Assembly: GCA_025934635.1 (NCBI GenBank)
Contig: JAICWX010000003.1
Location: 1 to 64,000, forward strand
Length of the DNA: 64,000 nt
Direction of reading: 5' to 3'
From: Streptosporangiaceae bacterium
Lineage (GTDB): Bacteria > Actinomycetota > Actinomycetes > Streptosporangiales > Streptosporangiaceae
The position numbers and the translations under genes were made by a program. This document shows, piece by piece, positions 41,001 to 47,685 of the stretch. Each line of letters starts with the position of its first letter. Positions within the stretch are counted from its first letter, which is position 1. The notes below the pieces were generated by a model. That model did no database searches. It was not told the DNA's origin and worked only from the letters and a program-made list of their open reading frames with translations.

Positions 41001-41012
41001 ATTGTATGCAAT
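41001..41012. promoter_or_regulatory. GntR/FCD-type operator, perfect copy
   Basis: ATTGTATGCAAT, the full consensus, 85 bp (about eight helical turns) from the site at 40916. It touches the stop codon of the TMEM175-like gene and marks the right edge of the motif family. The phasing would allow DNA looping. Confidence 0.6.
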
Positions 41013-41683
41013 TAGGTTCGCAGCCGACCGAGGGTGCGATCGGGGACGAACCAGATGACCGACACCATCGCGTACAGGATGTAGGCGATCCAGGGGATGA
41101 CGAAGGCCAGCGCGGTGCCGCCGGCGTAGAGCACGAGCGACGCCTGCGCCTTGATGCTCTGCCCGCTGACGGCCGCGACCGGCGAGTCGCGGCCGTCGGC
41201 GCGGATGATCACCGTGGCCAGCACGGTGAACGCCACGGCCGAGCCCAGGCACACCACCCCGTAGGTGGCGGCCGGGGCGGTCGACTCCCAGTGCTCGCCG
41301 ATCCACTCGGTCAGCACCGGGATGAGCGAGAGCCAGAACAGCAGGTGCAGGTTGGCCCACATCACCGCCGGCGTCACCCGGCGGGCGGCCCGCAGCAGGT
41401 GGTGGTGGTTGTTCCAGTAGATGCCGATGAACGTGAAGCTCAGGATGTAGACCAGCAGGGCCGGGATCCGCCCGCTCAAGCCGTCCCGGCCGATGAAGCC
41501 GTCACCGACGGGTGCCTTGAGCTCGAGGGCCATGATCGTGATGATGACCGCGAGCACGCCGTCGCTGAACGCCTCGAGGCGCCCGGTCTCGGACTCGCCG
41601 GCCCCGCCGCCGGGAGTACCGCCGCCGGGAGTACCGCCGCCAGGAGTACCGCCGTCAGGGGTGCCGCCGCCCAGGATGCTCAT
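41012..41683 (-). CDS. TMEM175/DUF1211-family membrane protein
   Basis: 223 residues. After a Gly/Pro-rich N-terminus made of GGGTP repeats, the family signature RLEAFSDGVLAVIITIMALELKAP appears (residues ~35-58), followed by about five more helices. Prokaryotic TMEM175 proteins are potassium-selective channels with two such repeats in animals and one in bacteria. ATG 41683 overlaps the AraC stop (ATGA), so it is co-transcribed with that regulator and may be its target. Confidence 0.9.
   Translation of the reverse strand: MSILGGGTPDGGTPGGGTPGGGTPGGGAGESETGRLEAFSDGVLAVIITIMALELKAPVGDGFIGRDGLSGRIPALLVYILSFTFIGIYWNNHHHLLRAARRVTPAVMWANLHLLFWLSLIPVLTEWIGEHWESTAPAATYGVVCLGSAVAFTVLATVIIRADGRDSPVAAVSGQSIKAQASLVLYAGGTALAFVIPWIAYILYAMVSVIWFVPDRTLGRLRT
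41606..41665 (-). repeat. 15-bp tandem repeat at N-terminus of TMEM175-like gene
   Basis: Four units of GCCGCCGGGAGTACC or close variants (41606, 41621, 41636, 41651); the first two are identical. They encode the GGGTP repeat before the first helix. Units diverge toward the start codon. Confidence 0.9.
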
Positions 41684-42645
41684 GCGACCCGCTCCCGCTG
41701 GGCCAGGCTCTCCCGTTCGGCGGTGCGGTGCTGGTGCGGGCTGACGCCGCGGACCCGCTTGAAGGCCGCGCTCAGCGCGTACGGGGAGCTGTAGCCGACG
41801 GTGCGGGCTACCGAGGCGACGGTCTCGGCCGGGTCCAGGATGAGGTCGGCGGCCAGCGTCACCCGCCACTGGGTGAGGAACTCCATCGGCGGCTGGCCGA
41901 CCACGTCGGCGAAGCGCCGGGCCAGGGTGGCCCGGGATACCTGGGTCTGCCGGGCCAGCGTGCCGACCGTCCAGGCCTCGGCGGGGCTTTGCTGGAGCAG
42001 CCGGATGGCCTGGGCCACCACCGGGTCGCGCTGGGCGCGGTACCAGCCGGGCGCGGCCCGCTCGGTCCGGCTGAAGTAGCTGCGCACGGCGTCGATGAGC
42101 AGCAGGTCGAGCAGCCGGTCCAGGACCGCGTCCTGGCCTACCTCGTCGCGGACCATCTCGGCCGCGAGCAGGCCGAGCACCGGCGTCTGCCATTCGTCGC
42201 GGCGCAGCACCAGCCGGGGCGGCAGTGCGTCGAGCAGCCGCCGGCTGACCTCGCCCTCGGCGTTGTAGGTACCGGTGAGGACCTCGGTGGCGCCGTCGGC
42301 GGCGTTGCCCCAGCGGCGCACGCCGAAGACGCGCATCTGCGGGATCTCCTGCCCGTCCGGGGTGGTGCAGCGCTGGTCGGGATGGATGATCGCCTGCGGC
42401 GGGGTGGCCGGGTCGTCGGCGAACAGGTAGTGGTCCGGGCCGAGCACGATCGCCACGTCACCGCGGTCGAGGTGGCACGGCTCGCCGCCGTCGACGACGA
42501 AGCAGGCGTGACCGCGGAGCACGGCGACCAGGGTCAGCGGCGCCTCATCCCTGATGTGCAGCGCCCAGGGCGGGTTCATGGTGCAGCGCAGCAGGAAGGC
42601 CCGGCGCGCGCGGGGGCCGTCCAGCAGCCCGGCGATGGCATCCAT
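41680..42645 (-). CDS. AraC-family regulator with cupin sensor
   Basis: 321 residues. An N-terminal cupin domain (about 10-190; HACFVVDGGEPCHLDRGDVAIVLG) and a C-terminal double HTH of AraC type (about 215-312; WTVGTLARQTQVSRATLARRF and VASVARTVGYSSPYALSAAFKR). The pattern is that of cupin_6 AraC regulators, which often control a neighbouring oxidoreductase or membrane protein in response to a small molecule. ATG 42645 is the best start, with a weak ribosome site. It is divergent from the DUF1772 gene and coupled to the TMEM175-like gene downstream, so both are candidate targets. Confidence 0.92.
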   Translation of the reverse strand: MDAIAGLLDGPRARRAFLLRCTMNPPWALHIRDEAPLTLVAVLRGHACFVVDGGEPCHLDRGDVAIVLGPDHYLFADDPATPPQAIIHPDQRCTTPDGQEIPQMRVFGVRRWGNAADGATEVLTGTYNAEGEVSRRLLDALPPRLVLRRDEWQTPVLGLLAAEMVRDEVGQDAVLDRLLDLLLIDAVRSYFSRTERAAPGWYRAQRDPVVAQAIRLLQQSPAEAWTVGTLARQTQVSRATLARRFADVVGQPPMEFLTQWRVTLAADLILDPAETVASVARTVGYSSPYALSAAFKRVRGVSPHQHRTAERESLAQRERVA

Positions 42646-42759
42646 GATCGACAACTTAGACGATCGCGTATCCGGTTGCGACTATGAGCCATTGGCTGTC
42701 GCACCCGGCTCGGCTTGACTGGCGGCATAAGAAAGCCGGCAAAGCCTTGGGAGACCATG

Positions 42760-43260
42760 ATGACCAGCACGTTTCTCCGTCTGACGACCCTGCTGGGGGC
42801 CGTGCTGACCATGGGCATGGTGGCTGGCACCTTCGCCCTCTACGCGCACACGGTCATGCCCGGCTTGCGCAAGACCGACGACCGCACCTTCGTCAGCGCC
42901 TTCCAGCAGCTCGACCGGGCCATCATCAATCCGTGGTTCATGATCTTCGCGTTCGGCGGCGCCCTGGTCCTCACCGCGGCGGCCGCCGTGGCGAACCGCG
43001 GGACGCCTGCCTTCGGCTGGATCGCCGCCGCGCTCGGCCTCTACCTCATCTGTGTCATCGTCACGGTGGCGGTCAACGTCCCGCTCAACGACGCGATGAA
43101 GGCGGCGGGCGACCCGGCCCGCATCAACGTCGCGCCGGTACGCGCCCAGTTCGGCGAGGCCCGCTGGGCCGCGTGGAACCTGCTCCGGGTCGCCACCAGC
43201 GTCCCGGCTTTCGCCCTGCTCACCTGGGCCCTCGTGCTCGGCGGCCGGGCGACCGCGTAG
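42760..43260 (+). CDS. DUF1772-family membrane protein
   Basis: 166 residues with four membrane helices (FLRLTTLLGAVLTMGMVAGTF; FMIFAFGGALVLTAAAAV; GWIAAALGLYLICVIVTVAVNVPLND; VATSVPAFALLTWALVL) and the DUF1772 motif NVPLNDAM. Function of the family is unknown. Two adjacent ATGs (42757, 42760) are possible; the second has better spacing from GGGAG. It is divergent from the AraC regulator at 114 bp and is a plausible target of it. Confidence 0.9.
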   Translation: MTSTFLRLTTLLGAVLTMGMVAGTFALYAHTVMPGLRKTDDRTFVSAFQQLDRAIINPWFMIFAFGGALVLTAAAAVANRGTPAFGWIAAALGLYLICVIVTVAVNVPLNDAMKAAGDPARINVAPVRAQFGEARWAAWNLLRVATSVPAFALLTWALVLGGRATA

Positions 43261-43316
43261 CCGGCTTCTCAAACTGAGAGCCACGCGGCCGGCCTGAGCG
43301 CCAACGATGAGTAAAG

Positions 43317-43367
43317 CGTGTGCCACCCGCGGGTTTATTAGTCCTTGTACCCGGGGCGTGGCACACG
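43317..43367. terminator. Large inverted repeat between convergent genes
   Basis: CGTGTGCCAC (43317-43326) and GTGGCACACG (43358-43367) pair perfectly, and CCGCGGG/CCCGGGG extend the stem with a mismatch around a TTTATTAG loop. A short T-rich run (TCTTTCCT) follows on the plus strand. It lies between the convergent DUF1772 and dps genes and probably terminates both. Confidence 0.7.
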
Positions 43368-43414
43368 TCTTTCCTGGCCGCCCCCGGAGGGCGAACCACC
43401 CATGGCGGTCCGGG

Positions 43415-43960
43415 TCACCCCTTCTTGGCGCGCTTGGCTGCCGCCTTCTCGGTGCGGGCGCCGGCGGTAGCCAGCGAGCCGTCGGGTGCCTCCAGGTGCG
43501 CCCGGACGAACCAGTGGAACTGCTCCAGCTGACCCGACTGCCCGATGAGCATGTCCTGGGTTACCTGGTCGAGTTCCTCGGTGCTGTCGATGGCCTGCCG
43601 GTGCGTCTCGATGATCCCGGTGTAGACGACATCGAGGGCGCCGAGGTGCTGCTGGGTGCCTGCGCGCCCGATGGAGTAGTCGTCCCAGTTGCGCTGGGCC
43701 ACCAGCGCGCCCGGCGTGCCGACCGGCGAGCCGCCGAGCGTCGCAATCCGCTCCGCGAGCTCGTCGACCATGGCGCGGACCGCCTCGACCTGCGGGTCGA
43801 GCATCTTGTGGACGGCGATGAAGTTCGGCCCGGTCACGTTCCAGTGCACGTGCTTAAGGGTCAGCGCGAGGTCGCTCAGTGCGTTCAGCCGGTCCTGCAA
43901 GAGCTTGGTAACTCGTTCGGCGGTGTCGCTCTTCATCCCTGGCACGGTGTACTCCACCAT
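43415..43960 (-). CDS. dps: Dps-family DNA-protecting ferritin
   Basis: 181 residues. The ferroxidase centre region is KHVHWNVTGPNFIAVHKMLD with the paired His and downstream Asp/Glu (VRAMVDELAERIATLG). The Lys/Ala-rich C-terminal tail (EKAAAKRAKKG) is of the kind that binds DNA. Dps dodecamers oxidise and store iron and coat DNA in stress. ATG 43960 has GGGAGG upstream. It stands as a single gene and ends before the inverted repeat at 43317-43367. Confidence 0.95.
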   Translation of the reverse strand: MVEYTVPGMKSDTAERVTKLLQDRLNALSDLALTLKHVHWNVTGPNFIAVHKMLDPQVEAVRAMVDELAERIATLGGSPVGTPGALVAQRNWDDYSIGRAGTQQHLGALDVVYTGIIETHRQAIDSTEELDQVTQDMLIGQSGQLEQFHWFVRAHLEAPDGSLATAGARTEKAAAKRAKKG

Positions 43961-44046
43961 GACTGCCTCCCTGTTGATCCTCGGTAAGTCCGCGCTGCCT
44001 ACCTCGGGAAGGCCGCTCTACACATCGGCCGCGATAATCCCGCTAG

Positions 44047-44469
44047 TTATCCCACCGGCTGGGGCTGCTCGCTGGCCGGCGCGATCTGGGCCGTGCACTC
44101 GGGGCAGCGCCGCGCGGCCATCGGGACGCTCATCGTGCATTCGGGGCAGTCCCGGGTAGTCGCGTCCTTGTCCCGCTCGAACAGCTTCAGCAGCCGGCTG
44201 GCCGGCAGGACCATGGCGTAGTAGACCACCAGGGCCGAGATGAGAAAGGTCAGCGTCACGGTCAGGAACTGGCCGTAGGTGAAGGTGGCCTTGCCCACCT
44301 TGAGGGAGAACTTCGCGAAGTCGGGCGTCCCGCCCACCAGCGACAGCAGCGGGTTCACGAACGAGGAGACGAACTGCTTGACCAGGTTGCTGAACTGGGT
44401 ACCGATCACGACCGCGACAGCGAGCTCGATCAGGTTCCCGCGCATGATGAAATTCTTGAAGCCAGCCAT
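44047..44469 (-). CDS. mscL: Large-conductance mechanosensitive channel MscL with zinc-ribbon tail
   Basis: 140 residues. The N-terminal amphipathic helix and first pore helix read GFKNFIMRGNLIELAVAVVIG, and the second helix is FLTVTLTFLISALVVYYAMV; this is a complete MscL core. The C-terminus carries two CPEC motifs (RDCPECTMSVPMAARRCPEC), a small zinc ribbon not present in E. coli MscL but seen in some actinobacterial ones. It releases solutes under hypo-osmotic shock. ATG 44469 is chosen; in-frame GTGs at 44475 and 44481 are possible. It is divergent from the mycothione reductase gene. Confidence 0.94.
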   Translation of the reverse strand: MAGFKNFIMRGNLIELAVAVVIGTQFSNLVKQFVSSFVNPLLSLVGGTPDFAKFSLKVGKATFTYGQFLTVTLTFLISALVVYYAMVLPASRLLKLFERDKDATTRDCPECTMSVPMAARRCPECTAQIAPASEQPQPVG

Positions 44470-44557
44470 GAGCACCCGCACTTCCCCGCCGGCGAAAACT
44501 AATCGCCGGCCCCGAGGCGGCCGCTTAGAACCTGCGTTTGAAAACTACGATTCGATG

Positions 44558-45913
44558 ATGCAGCACTTCACGTTGGCCATCATCGGATCCGGTTCGGGAA
44601 ATTCGCTGGTGCCGGAGGATTCCGGGCACGGTCCCGTCGCGCTCATCGAGGACGGCCCCTTCGGCGGCACCTGCCTCAACCGGGGCTGCATTCCCACCAA
44701 GATCTTCGCGCACACCGCCGACGTCGCCGCCGAGATCCGCGCTGCGGCCGGGTTCGGCCTCGGCGCCGAGCTGACCGGCGTGGACTGGACGGCCGTCCAG
44801 GACCGGGTCTTCGCGCACACCGGCCAGATCTCCGCGGACGGCCGCCGGGACCGCGCGGACGCGGACGGGGTGACGCTGTTCGAAGGCCGGGCCCGCTTCC
44901 GCGGCCCGCACGAGCTGGTCATCGACGGCCGGACGCACATCACCGCCGACCGGATCGTGGTGGCGACCGGGGCCCGGCCGTCGGTCCCGCCGGTCATCGC
45001 CGAGTCCGGGGTCACCTTCCACACCTCCGACACCGTCATGGGAATCGACGAACTGCCCGCCAGCATGGTCATCGTCGGCGGCGGCTACGTCGCCGTCGAG
45101 TTCGCGCACATCTTCTCCTGCCTGGGCGTTGCCGTCCGCCTGGTCGAGCTGGCGCCCCGGCTGATCGACACGTTCGACACCTCGATCGCAGAGCGCTTCA
45201 CCGCCCTGGCCGAACGCAAGTGGGATGTCCATCTGTCGGCGGAGATCACCGGGGTCCGGGCGGTTGGCACCGGAGTGGCCGTGGAACTCGAGGGCGGCCC
45301 GGCGGTGACGGGTGACCAGCTGCTAGTGGCTACCGGACGCCAGCCGAACTCCGATGACCTCGGCCTGGAGGCGGCCGGGGTCAGCCTGCGCGACGACGGG
45401 CGCATCGAGGTCGACGAGTACGGGCGGACGACGGCCGCGGGCATCTGGTCGCTGGGCGACGTCAGCTCGCCGTTCGAGCTCAAGCACGTAGCCAACGCCG
45501 AGGCCCGCACGCTGGCCCACAACCTGGCCCATCCCGGTGACCTGCGCCCGTTCCCGCACGACTGGGTGCCGGCCGCCGTGTTCACCGATCCGCAGGTCGC
45601 CACCGTCGGCGCCCGCTGCCAGGACCTGGACGGCCACCGGCCCTACGTGGCGGCCACGCAGGACTATGACGACACGACCTACGGGTGGGCGCTGCGGGAC
45701 ACCAGCGGTGTCTGCACGCTGTACGCCGACCCGGCGACGGGCCAGCTCCTCGGCGCCCACGTCCTGGGCTCCCAGGCCGCGCTGCTGATCCAGCCGCTGG
45801 TGCAGGCCGCCTCGACCGGGCTGGGCGTGGCCGAGATGGCCCGGGGCCAGTACTGGATCCACCCGGCGCTCAGCGAGGTCGTGGAAAACGCCCTGCTCAA
45901 GCTGCCGCTGTAG
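44558..45913 (+). CDS. mtr: Mycothione reductase
   Basis: 451 residues, a flavin disulfide reductase. The FAD motif is LAIIGSGSGN, redox-active Cys C39 and C44 lie in GGTCLNRGCIPTK, the NAD(P)H motif is IVGGGYVAVEFAHIF, and the C-terminal HP..SE pair (WIHPALSEVVENAL) supplies the base for the partner subunit. The GSGSGN start and short N-terminus match mycothione reductases, which keep mycothiol reduced in actinomycetes. Two tandem ATGs (44555, 44558) have no ribosome site; TACGAT at 44546-44551 would place the transcript start at about 44558, so the mRNA may be leaderless. Confidence 0.9.
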   Translation: MQHFTLAIIGSGSGNSLVPEDSGHGPVALIEDGPFGGTCLNRGCIPTKIFAHTADVAAEIRAAAGFGLGAELTGVDWTAVQDRVFAHTGQISADGRRDRADADGVTLFEGRARFRGPHELVIDGRTHITADRIVVATGARPSVPPVIAESGVTFHTSDTVMGIDELPASMVIVGGGYVAVEFAHIFSCLGVAVRLVELAPRLIDTFDTSIAERFTALAERKWDVHLSAEITGVRAVGTGVAVELEGGPAVTGDQLLVATGRQPNSDDLGLEAAGVSLRDDGRIEVDEYGRTTAAGIWSLGDVSSPFELKHVANAEARTLAHNLAHPGDLRPFPHDWVPAAVFTDPQVATVGARCQDLDGHRPYVAATQDYDDTTYGWALRDTSGVCTLYADPATGQLLGAHVLGSQAALLIQPLVQAASTGLGVAEMARGQYWIHPALSEVVENALLKLPL

Positions 45914-45950
45914 GCGTTTACGGGGGCCGGCCCGGGATAGTCGACCGGTA

Positions 45951-47381
45951 GTGAAGACCGATACGCCGCGGACCGTCGGGCTGGCCGTGCTGGCCTTGTG
46001 CCTGGTGCAGTTCGTCGACGTCCTCGGCGTGACGGTCGTGGTGACGGCCCTGCCGGCGATGCTGGCGGACCTGCGGGCGCCCGCGGACGCGGCCAGCCTG
46101 ATCTCAGCCGGCTACGCCATGTTCTTCGGCGGGCTGCTGATGACCGGCGCGCGGCTGGGTGACCGGTTCGGGCACCGGCGCACGATCCTGGCCGGCCTGC
46201 TGGTCTTCGCGGTGGCGGCGGTGATCGGCGCGACGGCGGCGTCCGCCGCCGTGCTCACCGCGGCGCGCTGCCTGCAGGGAGCCGCGGCGGCGCTGTCGGT
46301 CCCGTCGGCGCTGCGGCTGCTCACCACGATCACCGCCGACGGCCCGCAGCGCCGGAAGGCGATCGCGTGGTGGAGCGCGGCGGGAGCGGCGGCCGGCGCG
46401 AGCGGCTTCGTGGCCGGCGGGGTCGTGACCGGGCTGGTCGGCTGGCGGGCGGTCTTCTGGGCGTATCTTCCGCTGGCCCTGGCGCTGGCCGCGGCCATCG
46501 GCCGGACGACCCCGCCCGATGGCGGCACGGACCGGTCGGTCCGGCTCAGCCTGGCCAGCGCGGCCGCCTTCACCGCGGCGGTGATGGCCTTCGTGGTCGC
46601 GACGACGCTGCTGCCCGAACACGGCCGGGTCGTGGCCGGCGCCGCCCTGCTCGGCGCCGCGGTCCTGCTGACGGGCTTGTTCGTGGTGCTCGACCGGCGC
46701 TCGGCGGCGCCGCTCCTGCCGCGAGGCGTGCTGCGGGAGCGGCCGCTGCGCGCGGGCGCGGCCGGCGGCCTGCTCAACACGGCGGCGACCAGTTCGGCCA
46801 TCACCCTGGCCACGCTGTACCTGCAGGACGCGCGCGGGTACCGCCCGCTCACGGCCGGATTGATGCTGCTGCCCTTCAGCCTCGCCGTCGTCGGCGGCTC
46901 GGCGCTGGCCGCGCCGACGCTGGCCCGGTGGCGGCCCCAGCGTGTCATCGCGGCGGGACTGGGGCTCATCGCGGCCGGCGACGCCGCGCTCATCCCGGCC
47001 GCGAGCCGCCCGTGGGCCCTGCCGGCCTGCGTCGCCGTGGGCGGCGCCGGCATCGGCCTGTCCTCGGTCGCGGCGACCGGGCTCGGCACCAGCGTCCCGG
47101 TCGCCGCCCGCGGCACCGCCGCCGGGGTCATCAACACCGCCGCGCAGCTCGGCACCGCCCTCGGTGTCGCCATCTTGCTGCTCGTCGCCGCGCTGACCAG
47201 CGGGTTGCCCGGACCAGGACGGCCGGTTCCGGCCGCCGCGTGGGGCCTGGCCGCCGCGATCAGCGCGGCCGGCGCGATCGTCTTCGCACGCCGCGACCGG
47301 CGCGCGCTCGTCGCGGCCCGGGAAACGGCGCCATCCGCCCGGGACAAGCTCCCGGAAAACTTGAAAAGGGAACCTTTTTAA
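45951..47381 (+). CDS. MFS transporter, DHA2 (14-helix) type
   Basis: 476 residues with 14 predicted helices. Motif A is GARLGDRFGHRRTIL after helix 2, and motif C-like glycines follow in helix 5 (AAGAAAGASGFVAGGVVTGLVGWRAVFW). This is the actinomycete DHA2 drug/proton antiporter pattern. GTG 45951 is 37 bp after mtr, perhaps in the same transcript. No regulator is adjacent. Substrate unknown. Confidence 0.92.
   Translation: MKTDTPRTVGLAVLALCLVQFVDVLGVTVVVTALPAMLADLRAPADAASLISAGYAMFFGGLLMTGARLGDRFGHRRTILAGLLVFAVAAVIGATAASAAVLTAARCLQGAAAALSVPSALRLLTTITADGPQRRKAIAWWSAAGAAAGASGFVAGGVVTGLVGWRAVFWAYLPLALALAAAIGRTTPPDGGTDRSVRLSLASAAAFTAAVMAFVVATTLLPEHGRVVAGAALLGAAVLLTGLFVVLDRRSAAPLLPRGVLRERPLRAGAAGGLLNTAATSSAITLATLYLQDARGYRPLTAGLMLLPFSLAVVGGSALAAPTLARWRPQRVIAAGLGLIAAGDAALIPAASRPWALPACVAVGGAGIGLSSVAATGLGTSVPVAARGTAAGVINTAAQLGTALGVAILLLVAALTSGLPGPGRPVPAAAWGLAAAISAAGAIVFARRDRRALVAARETAPSARDKLPENLKREPF
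47364..47379 (+). terminator. Small hairpin with T-run at MFS stop
   Basis: AAAAGG-GAA-CCTTTT followed by one more T overlaps the last codons of the MFS gene, ending two bases before the end of its TAA. The stem is only 6 bp but is followed by a U-run, unusual in this GC-rich sequence; a weak intrinsic terminator is possible. Confidence 0.4.
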
Positions 47382-47685
47382 GTGGCGAGAGCCCGGGCCG
47401 GCCAGGGCGCGCGACAGCTGAGCACGGCGCTGGCCACGTGGGGCCTGCGGGGCCGGAAGAGACGGAGATCGCGGTCTGCTAACGATCTCCGGAAATGATC
47501 CTATTTGCTCATGTGAACTCGTGTTACGTTCCGGAAGTCTTACTTGCTGAAAATATCCAGTTTTTGTCACGCCGGGGGGTCTCGGCTGCCGCCAGGTGGG
47601 GAACGTCGGGTGCGGGGCCCGGCGGTGTTTCTCCGCGGGCGGTTGGGCAGGTGCCTTCCTCCGTGCTCGTTCCCTGCGAGGCGTC
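47382..47685. other. 304-bp intergenic region upstream of conservon
   Basis: No gene is supported; short frames here lack family similarity and codon bias. The stretch about 47480-47575 is notably AT-rich (GATCCTATTTGCTCATG, AAAATATCCAGTTTTTG) and is the likely promoter zone of cvnA. I see no clear palindrome. Confidence 0.5.

Noticed and set aside
41606..41665. Short-spaced repeats as a CRISPR array
   Set aside because: Units are contiguous, 15 bp and in frame within a coding sequence, with no spacers.
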